Shown here in pieces: positions 8,090 to 14,006 of a stretch of DNA of 33,140 nt. A program made the position numbers and the translations under genes. Every line of letters begins with the position of its first letter. The stretch's first letter is position 1. This stretch comes from Pseudomonadota bacterium. Lineage in GTDB: Bacteria > Myxococcota_A > Polyangia > Polyangiales > Polyangiaceae. The DNA lies in assembly GCA_023431345.1 (NCBI GenBank), contig JAEYWK010000046.1:1-33140 (forward strand). The letters are read 5' to 3'. Under the pieces are notes generated by a model. It had not been told where the DNA came from. It searched no databases and saw only the letters and a program-made list of their open reading frames with translations.

Positions 8090-10122
8090 CCTCCGGCTCG
8101 GGCCTCCGCGAAGCGCCCGAGCGAAAGCTCGATCCGCTGCTGGCCGGTGAGATCGAGAAGCGGTTGCCGATGCTCGAGGCCGGCGTCGAGGTGATGGAGG
8201 TGCGCGCGGCCTTGCATTCGCTGAAGGGCTCGTTCGCGCTCTCGGGCTACTCCGACTTGGCGCTGGTCGTGTCGCAGCACAGCGCTCGCCTTCGCGAGGG
8301 CGATCGGAGCGCGCTGGCGAGCGTGCGCTCGCTGCTGCGCGGCGTGCTCGAGCGGCTCGCGCGCGGTGAGCCGGCGAGCTCCACCCGCTTCCCCGAGCCC
8401 CCCGACGGGCTCTCGCCGTCACGCGTCGACGAGCGCTATCGGCACGAGTACCACGCCGCGATGCGCGACCGCTTGGGTGAGCTCGACGCTGTGCTCTCCT
8501 CGAGCGGCAGCGCGCGCGAGGGGCTCGAGGTGGCGCGGCGCAGCGTGCATGCCATGAAGGGCGCCGCCGCGTCGGTGGGTGACGACGTGACGACCTGGTA
8601 CTGCCACGGCCTCGAGTCGCGGCTGAAGACGCTCGCTCCCGGCGAAGCGGCGGCGGCGTCGGCGGTGGTGGAGCTGGCGCGCCACCGCGCCATGATCGCG
8701 CTTTTGCTGGAGGATTCGGCGCGCGGCGTCGCGACGCTGCGTCACTTGTCGCGCGGCGCGCGCCCCTCCTCGTCCGAGTCCGACGCGCCCCGGCGCGCGC
8801 GCGCCAAGACGGAGCCGCCGAGCCGCCCGCCGCCGGCCGACGTGGCGGACGAGCAAGGGCAGCTGCGCATTGCGTCCAGCGAGGTCGATCGCTTCTTCGA
8901 GCGCATCGAGCACTTGAACATGGTTGGCCACGAGCTGCTGCGCGGCGCGGACCTGGCGCGTCAAAGCGCAGGTCGGCTCCGCGCGGCGCAGACCTCGCTG
9001 CACGAGGCGCTGCGCTTGCTCGAGCCCTCACGCCTCGCGGGCCACAACGCCGTCGCGCTGTCGCGCATCGAGGCCGCGACCGCGACGCTGCGCGCGGGCG
9101 CGACCAACGCCGAACGCGGCGCGGCGGCCCTTCAGCGGGGCTCGGAGGTGGTCGAGCGCCGCTCGCGCGAGATGCGTGGCGCCCTGCTCGAGCTGCGGCG
9201 CACGAGCGTCGGCACGCTGTTCGAGCGGCTGGCGCGCGCGGTGATGCGCTTCGCCGATCAAGAGGGTAAGAGGGTGCGCGTCACTTCGGTGGGGGGCGAG
9301 CTGCCGATCGACCGGAGGGTGGCCGATCGGCTCTACGACGCGCTGATCCAGCTCGCCAAGAACGCGGCGACCCACGGCATCGAGCTGCCGGAGCAGCGAC
9401 GTCATCACGGCAAATCCGAGATGGGCCGGATCACGTTTCGGGCCGCGCGCCTGGGGGAGTGGCTACGCGTGGTCGTCGAAGACGACGGGCAGGGCGTCGA
9501 TACGGCGCGCTTGCGGGAGCTGGCGGTCGAGCGCGGCATCATGAGCCCGGAGCAGGCTGAGCGCAGCTTGGAGGGCGAGCTGCTGCTGCTCTTGTTCTTG
9601 CCCGGCCTCACCACGAGCACCCGCGCCGATCCGCTGCGCGGGCGCGGGCTGGGGCTCGATTTGGCGGAAGACGCCGTGCGGCGTCTGGGCGGCACGATCC
9701 ACCTGCGCTCCGGGGAGGCGGGCGGCTTGGTGGCGACGCTCGAGGTGCCGAGCGATCAGAGCGTCGTCGACGTGCTCTGGCTGCGAGAAGGCGGCGACGA
9801 CTACGCGCTGCCGGTCGACTTCACGGGCGCGCTCTCGCGGCCGGCGGGTGGTTACCGCGGCGTGAGGCTCTCGACGTGCCTCGGGCGCGCTTCGCGCGAG
9901 CACGCGCCCGTGAGCGTGGAGCTCTGCGTGGAGGGGGCGCTGCCGGTATCGGTGGGCGTCGAGCACGCGGCTCGGGTGGAGTCGGTGGCGATCCGCTCGG
10001 TGCCCTCGCTGATCGCGCTCTCGGGGCCCTTTTCGGGCGCCGTGCTGCGCCCCGACGGGCAGCTGAAGCTGGTGCTCGATGTGCCGCTGCTGGCCGCGCG
10101 CGCTTGGGCTATGACGCGCTAG
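8086..10122 (+). CDS. CheA-like hybrid histidine kinase with two HPt domains
   Basis: A 678-residue cytoplasmic kinase. Two N-terminal HPt domains carry the phospho-acceptor pattern H-x-x-K-G: His44 (HSLKGSF) and His155 (HAMKGAAAS). After a Pro/Arg-rich linker (about 222-255) comes a long helical region that stands in for the P3 dimerisation domain. The HATPase_c domain has an N-box at Asn426 (KNAATHGIELPEQR), a G1 box at 466-470 (DDGQG) and a G2 box at 519-523 (GRGLG). Residues about 550-678 look like a degraded CheW-like P5 domain. In the N-box, CheA proteins normally have NAxDHG; here the Asp is Thr429. No receiver domain is fused, so the partner is probably the receiver-DUF4388 protein at 5595. 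The start is a GTG overlapping the previous TGA. rimI follows after 2 bp. Confidence 0.88.
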   Translation: MTSGSGLREAPERKLDPLLAGEIEKRLPMLEAGVEVMEVRAALHSLKGSFALSGYSDLALVVSQHSARLREGDRSALASVRSLLRGVLERLARGEPASSTRFPEPPDGLSPSRVDERYRHEYHAAMRDRLGELDAVLSSSGSAREGLEVARRSVHAMKGAAASVGDDVTTWYCHGLESRLKTLAPGEAAAASAVVELARHRAMIALLLEDSARGVATLRHLSRGARPSSSESDAPRRARAKTEPPSRPPPADVADEQGQLRIASSEVDRFFERIEHLNMVGHELLRGADLARQSAGRLRAAQTSLHEALRLLEPSRLAGHNAVALSRIEAATATLRAGATNAERGAAALQRGSEVVERRSREMRGALLELRRTSVGTLFERLARAVMRFADQEGKRVRVTSVGGELPIDRRVADRLYDALIQLAKNAATHGIELPEQRRHHGKSEMGRITFRAARLGEWLRVVVEDDGQGVDTARLRELAVERGIMSPEQAERSLEGELLLLLFLPGLTTSTRADPLRGRGLGLDLAEDAVRRLGGTIHLRSGEAGGLVATLEVPSDQSVVDVLWLREGGDDYALPVDFTGALSRPAGGYRGVRLSTCLGRASREHAPVSVELCVEGALPVSVGVEHAARVESVAIRSVPSLIALSGPFSGAVLRPDGQLKLVLDVPLLAARAWAMTR

Positions 10123-10124
10123 CG

Positions 10125-10556
10125 ATGGAGACCGTGATCGAGCTTTCCGGCGCCGCCGACGCGCCCGCCATCGACGCCATCGCGCGGGAGTGCGGGCTGG
10201 TCGTCGACGTGCAGGCGGAGCTCGCGCGCAGCTACGCGCGGCTGCTGGTGGCGCGCTCCGCGGGCGTCGTCGTGGGCTTCTTGCTGGCCTGGCGCGCTGC
10301 CGACGAGCTGCACCTGACGGACTTGGGCGTGACGGCGAGCGCGCGCCGGCGAGGCTACGCGCGCGTGCTCACCGAAGCGCTCGCGCGCGAAGGCGCGCAG
10401 ACGGGCGCGCGCGTGGTGCTGCTCGAGGTGCGCGAGAGCAACGCCGCCGCGCGCTCACTCTACGCGAAGCTCGGCTTCAGTGAGCTCGACCGCCGCGCCC
10501 GCTACTACACCGACACCGGCGAGGACGCGGTGGTGATGGCGCTCGAGCTGGGTTAG
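10125..10556 (+). CDS. rimI: RimI-type GNAT N-acetyltransferase
   Basis: A 143-residue GNAT-fold enzyme. The acetyl-CoA site is visible as LHLTDLGVTASARRRGYARVL (motif A, R/Q-x-x-G-x-G/A, residues about 62-85), followed by LEVRESNAAARSLYAKLGF, which is the hallmark of RimI (N-alpha acetylation of ribosomal protein bS18), and a C-terminal RARYYTDTGEDAVVM that also fits RimI (YY...EDA.VM). Other RimI-like acetyltransferases look similar, so the substrate is inferred. The ATG at 10125 sits 2 bp after the kinase stop; the in-frame extension further upstream would overlap the kinase gene. It shares the operon with the chemosensory genes, but a functional link is not implied. Confidence 0.85.
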   Translation: METVIELSGAADAPAIDAIARECGLVVDVQAELARSYARLLVARSAGVVVGFLLAWRAADELHLTDLGVTASARRRGYARVLTEALAREGAQTGARVVLLEVRESNAAARSLYAKLGFSELDRRARYYTDTGEDAVVMALELG

Positions 10557-10561
10557 CTTCG

Positions 10562-11845
10562 GTGCGGATGTCAGGCTCGCCTCCGCTGCTCGCGCGCACG
10601 GCCGCTCTCGCGCTCTTGGCGCTGGGCTGCGAGCAGCGGCTCACCGACGCGCCGCCTGCGTCGAGCGCCAGCGAGCCCAGCCCCAACGCGAGCGTGCTGC
10701 CGGCGCCGCTGGCCGCGAGCCCCGCGAAGACGTCCTCGCGCGACGCGGGCCACGCGCTGACCGAGGCGAGCTCGGTCGCGCCGGCTCCCGAGCCGCCGCG
10801 TCCCTTGCGCGAAGATGACGCGTTGCCGCCCGACCCCGAGCCGCGCGCGGCGCCCGGCCTCGTGCTGAGCGCGCGATTTCGCTGGCTCGACGCGCCGCCT
10901 CCGCGTCCGCCGGAGGCGAGCGCCGACGCGCTAGCCCGCGCCCGCGACAAGACCGCGCTCGATGCCTCGTTCGAGCTCTCGTCGCTCGGCCGAATGCGCC
11001 TGGTGCTTTCGTCGCCCGCGTTCCCTTTTCCAACCGGCACGGAGCTGCGGGCGCGCGACGACCGCTACGGACACATCGTGCTTTGGCCGCGCGAGGAAGC
11101 CTACACGCCGCTACCGCCCGGCACCTTGCGCGCCGCTCTCCAAGAGCGCCGCGTCGACTTCACGCCGCTCGCCGACCCGAGCGTCGTGCTCAGCGGCAGC
11201 GGGAACTTCCTGGGCTTTGCCACCCAGCGCCAGCGCCTCGAGACCAGCGTGGGCAAGCTCGAGCTCGAGCAGGCGCAGATGCCAGCGGCGGGCGGCGCGG
11301 GTGAGCTTTTGTGTCGCCTGCTCGTCGAGCTGCTGTCGGTCACGCCGGAGTCGACGGCGTGCAAGCCGGAGTGGGTCCCGCTGCGGGCCGCCTACACCTG
11401 GGCCTCCGGCGGGCGCTTCGAGCTCGAGATGAGCAAGGTCGCCAAGCGCGTGGAGCTGCCGCCGGACGGGCTCGCGGTGCCTCCGCTCGGCGTCGGCGTG
11501 CGGCGCGGTGAGCTGCCCGGTCCGCCCTTCATCGCGCTGGTGGAGGAGCGCGAGCTCGGCGAGCTGCGGGTGCGCGCCCTGCCTCCTCCCGAAAAGCACG
11601 ACGCGGCGGCGCCCAAGCTCGGGCTCGTGTTCCAAAACCGGGGCGACCTGCCGCGCTACCTCTTGGTCGACGGCGTTCCGGTCGTCTGGCTCCGCGCCGG
11701 CGCCGAGTGGCTGGTGAGCGGTCTGAAGACGGGGCGCTACACGGTTCAGGCCCGCGACTTCCTCGGCGCCGAGAGCACTCCGAGCAAGTTGGTAGAGCTG
11801 CCGGCGCGCTTCATCGTCGGCGACGAGCCCGACAGGGCTCACTGA
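10562..11845 (+). CDS. Lipoprotein with C-terminal PEGA-like domain
   Basis: A 427-residue protein (GTG at 10562; an ATG at 10568 is equally possible). Residues 9-23 are a hydrophobic signal ending in the lipobox ALGC, so Cys23 is the likely lipidated residue and the protein is exported. A Pro/Ala/Ser-rich low-complexity stretch (about 28-105) follows, as is common for surface lipoproteins. The middle part (110-350) is a beta-rich region I do not recognise. The C-terminal 60 residues (LLVDGVPVVWL, SGLKTGRYTVQARDFLG) resemble a PEGA domain, a small beta-sandwich found in bacterial surface proteins. It starts 5 bp after rimI, so it may be read from the same transcript. Function unknown. Confidence 0.75.
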   Translation: MRMSGSPPLLARTAALALLALGCEQRLTDAPPASSASEPSPNASVLPAPLAASPAKTSSRDAGHALTEASSVAPAPEPPRPLREDDALPPDPEPRAAPGLVLSARFRWLDAPPPRPPEASADALARARDKTALDASFELSSLGRMRLVLSSPAFPFPTGTELRARDDRYGHIVLWPREEAYTPLPPGTLRAALQERRVDFTPLADPSVVLSGSGNFLGFATQRQRLETSVGKLELEQAQMPAAGGAGELLCRLLVELLSVTPESTACKPEWVPLRAAYTWASGGRFELEMSKVAKRVELPPDGLAVPPLGVGVRRGELPGPPFIALVEERELGELRVRALPPPEKHDAAAPKLGLVFQNRGDLPRYLLVDGVPVVWLRAGAEWLVSGLKTGRYTVQARDFLGAESTPSKLVELPARFIVGDEPDRAH

Positions 11846-11847
11846 GC

Positions 11848-11870
11848 AGCGCCCGGGCGCCGGGGGCGCT
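11848..11870. terminator. Hairpin between convergent genes
   Basis: AGCGCCC (11848-11854) pairs with GGGCGCT (11864-11870) around a 9-nt GC loop. It fills the 28-bp gap between the lipoprotein stop and the stop of the minus-strand gene, as a bidirectional terminator would. No T-tract is present. Confidence 0.4.
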
Positions 11871-11873
11871 CCG

Positions 11874-12455
11874 CTAGTTCAGGTAGCGCTGCTCCGCCTC
11901 GTAATCCTCGAGGGTGTATTCCATCTCGGAGTAACCCTCTTCTTCGAGGCGGGCGCGCAGGGCCTCCACCGTGATTTCGATGGCCTCGATGCGCGTGGTG
12001 AGCAGGTAAAATTGCTCATCCGGTACCTCCGGCACGGTGGCCAGGCGCGCGCTCACGTAGCCCACGTCTTCCGGCGCGACGCGCAAGTTCGAGCGCGGAC
12101 CTTGGTGCTCCGTGCCGTCGTAGAGCGCGTCGTAGGCGACACCGAACGGGTTGATGGAGACGAACGCGACGCTCGAGCAAACCTGATAGTCGTGCAGGTT
12201 GCCGGTGGGGAGTCGCCAGAAGCCGCGCATCTGCCGGCGCAAGACCTCACCGAAGTAGGCGCCGGCGGCGTGCGCGGTGAGCTCGGCCAGCTCCGGCTTC
12301 TGCGTGAGCTCCTCGCGCACCTCGCTCAGGTAGTGATCGAGCAGCGGCAACGTTTCGGGCGTGAAGTCGAGATCGGTCCCGAGCGCGCGCTTCACGTAGG
12401 TGAGGCAGGCGCGAACGAGGTCGGCGATCGCCTCGGGGGCGGTCTCTTGGTCCAT
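11874..12455 (-). CDS. Conserved-looking hypothetical protein
   Basis: A 193-residue soluble protein from the ATG at 12455 (MDQETAPEAIADLVR). An in-frame extension to 12704 exists but reads as Arg/Gly/Pro-rich non-coding sequence. The N-terminal 80 residues are helical (ALGTDLDFTPETLPLLDHYL). The middle contains GFWRLPTGNLHDYQVCSSVA and SINPFGVAYDALYDG. The last 50 residues form a charged helix ending in an acidic tail (LEEEGYSEMEYTLEDYEAE). It has no signal peptide or membrane segment. I do not recognise the family. The balanced composition and codon pattern support a real gene. It is divergent from the metallophosphoesterase gene across a 342-bp intergenic region. Confidence 0.75.
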   Translation of the reverse strand: MDQETAPEAIADLVRACLTYVKRALGTDLDFTPETLPLLDHYLSEVREELTQKPELAELTAHAAGAYFGEVLRRQMRGFWRLPTGNLHDYQVCSSVAFVSINPFGVAYDALYDGTEHQGPRSNLRVAPEDVGYVSARLATVPEVPDEQFYLLTTRIEAIEITVEALRARLEEEGYSEMEYTLEDYEAEQRYLN

Positions 12456-12797
12456 GGCGGGGCGCAACGTAGCAGGGCGCAGCGGGGTCGGCTCGACCCG
12501 CCCCGAGCCGGTCGCGAGCCAGCATTTCCGACCCACTTCGAACCAGCCGCGAATCCAAGGGCCCTGCGCCTCCAGGCGTGGGCCCCCCCTTGGCTCCGCG
12601 GCCCGGCCCCGACGGCCGGACGAGCCCGCCACTGAACGGCCGAACCCCGAACAGGGGCGGGTCTCCATCTGAATGCCGCCCAAGCCCAGGAAATGCTTGC
12701 GCACGGGCGGCCGCAGGAGGATTGCTTAGCGTCACCCGGAAGCGTGTTACCCTCACGTTTCTATCCCTCGCTCCGAAAGCCAGACACTCACTCAAGC
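12456..12797. other. 342-bp divergent intergenic region with a long hairpin
   Basis: No gene seen. The main structure is an imperfect inverted repeat at 12555-12593: CCAAGG...CCTTGG outside, GGGCCC (12559-12564) with GGGCCC (12580-12585) inside that, and CGCCT with AGGCG at the core. The rest is GC-rich. Both flanking genes must start from promoters here; a candidate for the rightward gene is listed separately. Confidence 0.5.
12722..12750 (+). promoter_or_regulatory. Candidate promoter for the metallophosphoesterase gene
   Basis: TTGCTT (12722-12727, 4/6 to the -35), a 17-nt spacer, and TGTTAC (12745-12750, 3/6 to the -10), 47 bp ahead of the ATG. The local drop in GC fits a promoter, but the match is weak. 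Confidence 0.3.
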
Positions 12798-13535
12798 ATG
12801 CGCCTCGGCATCCTCAGCGACATTCACGCGAACTACGAAGCGCTGAGCGCCGTCGTCGAGGCGTTCAAGAGCGAAGAAGTCGATCGCTACTACTGTCTGG
12901 GCGACACGGTCGGCTACGGCGGGTCCCCAAACGAGTGCGCCGACGTGGTGCGCGGCATGGTCGAGGCGACGATCCTTGGCAACCACGACGCGGCCGTCGC
13001 GGGCCGGATGGACTACTCGTACTACTACGAGGCAGCCCGCCACGCGCTCGACCTACACGCGCAGCTCTTGTCCGCCGAGAACATGGCGTGGCTCAAGGAG
13101 CTGCCGTACCAGATCAAGCTGCCCGAGCAGCAAGTGAACCTGTGTCACGGCTCGCCAGTGCGGCTCGAAGAGTTCGAGTACATCTTCGCCCCCGAGCAAG
13201 CGCGCGAGTGCCTGCCCATCTTCGAGGAGCTCGCGCCGCTGACGCTGATCGGGCATTCCCACCTGTGCAAGGTGTTCGCGCTGACGAAGAACTCCGTCGA
13301 AGAGCTGCCGCCGATCGATTTCGAGCTCCAGCCCGATCGCAAGTACATCGTCAGCGTCGGCTCCGTCGGCCAACCGCGCGACTACGACAACCGCGCCAGC
13401 TACACGCTCTACGACGCCGCCAAGAAGCGCTTCGAGTTCAAGCGCGTCGAGTACGACATCGAGACGGCGGCCGACAAAGTTTTGCGCGCGAAGCTGGAGC
13501 GCAACTTCGCTCACCGCCTGTTCATCGGCGTGTAA
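12798..13535 (+). CDS. Calcineurin-like metallophosphoesterase
   Basis: A 245-residue cytoplasmic enzyme of the YfcE/PF12850 type. All metal-binding motifs are present: Asp8 and His10 in GILSDIHANYEAL, Asp36 in LGDTVGYG, Asn62-His63 in ILGNHD, His117 in LCHGSP, and His153/His155 in IGHSH. It hydrolyses phosphoesters using two metal ions; the natural substrate cannot be read from the sequence, and phosphodiesters such as cyclic nucleotides or nucleotidyl compounds are possible. The protein starts directly at the first beta strand from the ATG at 12798. In-frame sequence upstream is Gly/Pro/Ser-rich and not part of the domain. No Shine-Dalgarno motif is evident. A hairpin terminator follows the stop by 8 bp. 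Confidence 0.93.
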   Translation: MRLGILSDIHANYEALSAVVEAFKSEEVDRYYCLGDTVGYGGSPNECADVVRGMVEATILGNHDAAVAGRMDYSYYYEAARHALDLHAQLLSAENMAWLKELPYQIKLPEQQVNLCHGSPVRLEEFEYIFAPEQARECLPIFEELAPLTLIGHSHLCKVFALTKNSVEELPPIDFELQPDRKYIVSVGSVGQPRDYDNRASYTLYDAAKKRFEFKRVEYDIETAADKVLRAKLERNFAHRLFIGV

Positions 13536-13543
13536 CGGCTTGG

Positions 13544-13566
13544 TGGGCTGCCTTCGCTGCAGCCCA
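13544..13566 (+). terminator. GGGCTGC-type hairpin terminator after the phosphoesterase gene
   Basis: TGGGCTGC (13544-13551) and GCAGCCCA (13559-13566) form a perfect 8-bp stem with a 7-nt loop, 8 bp after the TAA stop. A short CTTTTG follows about 10 bp later, so it is only partly like an intrinsic terminator. The stem core matches that at 5514-5536. Confidence 0.6.
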
Positions 13567-13610
13567 TTCGGCAGCGCTTTTGTGTCGGCGTGGGGTCGCT
13601 ACGGACGGCC

Positions 13611-13650
13611 GGCGATGCGCGGCGATGCGCGGCGATGCGCGGCGATGCGC
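13611..13650 (+). repeat. 10-bp tandem repeat, four copies
   Basis: GGCGATGCGC occurs four times head to tail without a mismatch, ending in a partial fifth copy (GGCGA). It directly adjoins the left end of the inverted-repeat element at 13661. A 10-bp period is not codon-based and the DNA is non-coding. Confidence 0.9.
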
Positions 13651-13706
13651 GGCGAGAGGGGATAACAGGGAGGCGGGGAGGCGGGGAGGGCGAGAGGTGG
13701 AAGCGC

Positions 13707-13739
13707 AATTTTTGTCGCGGAGGAACCGCGCCAAAAATT
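13707..13739. repeat. Strong hairpin inside the inverted-repeat element
   Basis: AATTTTTG (13707-13714) pairs with CAAAAATT (13732-13739), and CGCGG (13716-13720) with CCGCG (13726-13730), around the loop AGGAA, with one T/C mismatch. A 13-bp paired stem. The T-run is on the 5' side and the A-run on the 3' side, the reverse of a rho-independent terminator. Confidence 0.8.
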
Positions 13740-13772
13740 CGTGTCCCTCGAGGACGGGGAGCGAGAAGGGTC

Positions 13773-13842
13773 TCACGGTGCGTGAGAGGGTTTCACGGTG
13801 CCGTGAGAGGGTTTCACGGTGCGGGGAGAAGGTTTCACGGTG
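13773..13842 (+). repeat. 20/21-bp repeat carrying a small palindrome, four copies
   Basis: TCACGGTG recurs at 13773, 13793, 13814 and 13835 (periods 20, 21, 21) within units of the form AGGGTTTCACGGTGCGTGAG. Several units are self-complementary: CTCAC-GGTGC-GTGAG in the first, and TCACGG-TG-CCGTGA in the second. It lies inside the inverted-repeat element. Confidence 0.85.
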
Positions 13843-13852
13843 CGTGAGAGGG

Positions 13853-13888
13853 GTGACGGCGAGGGGAGGGGTGACGGCGAGGGGAGGG
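13853..13888 (+). repeat. 18-bp direct repeat, two copies
   Basis: GTGACGGCGAGGGGAGGG is repeated exactly at 13853-13870 and 13871-13888, next to the 20/21-bp repeat and inside the inverted-repeat element. Confidence 0.9.
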
Positions 13889-14006
13889 GGGTTGTGGCGG
13901 TGGGCGCGGAGCGCGCGAGCCCCATGAGGCTCGGGTTGGCGGCTCCCCGCCTCCCCGCCTCCCTGTTATCTCGAGCCGTACGGAGTGCGGCGGCGGCGGT
14001 GGCGGG

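Larger units (their letters stand above)
13661..13970. mobile_element. MITE-like element with perfect 28-bp inverted ends
   Basis: The 28 bp at 13661-13688 are the exact reverse complement of 13943-13970 (each begins GATAACAGGGAGGCGGGG when read inward). The enclosed 310 bp has no credible ORF and holds a near-perfect hairpin at 13707-13739 plus two families of short tandem repeats. It lies between two convergent genes, where a small insertion would be tolerated. No target-site duplication is obvious, and no transposase is present in the window. A non-autonomous transposable element is the leading idea. A repeat-derived regulatory or folded RNA region is the alternative. Confidence 0.5.

Noticed and set aside
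13611..13888. CRISPR array
   Set aside because: Repeats are 10, 18 and 20/21 bp and run head to tail without unique spacers; no cas genes are present.
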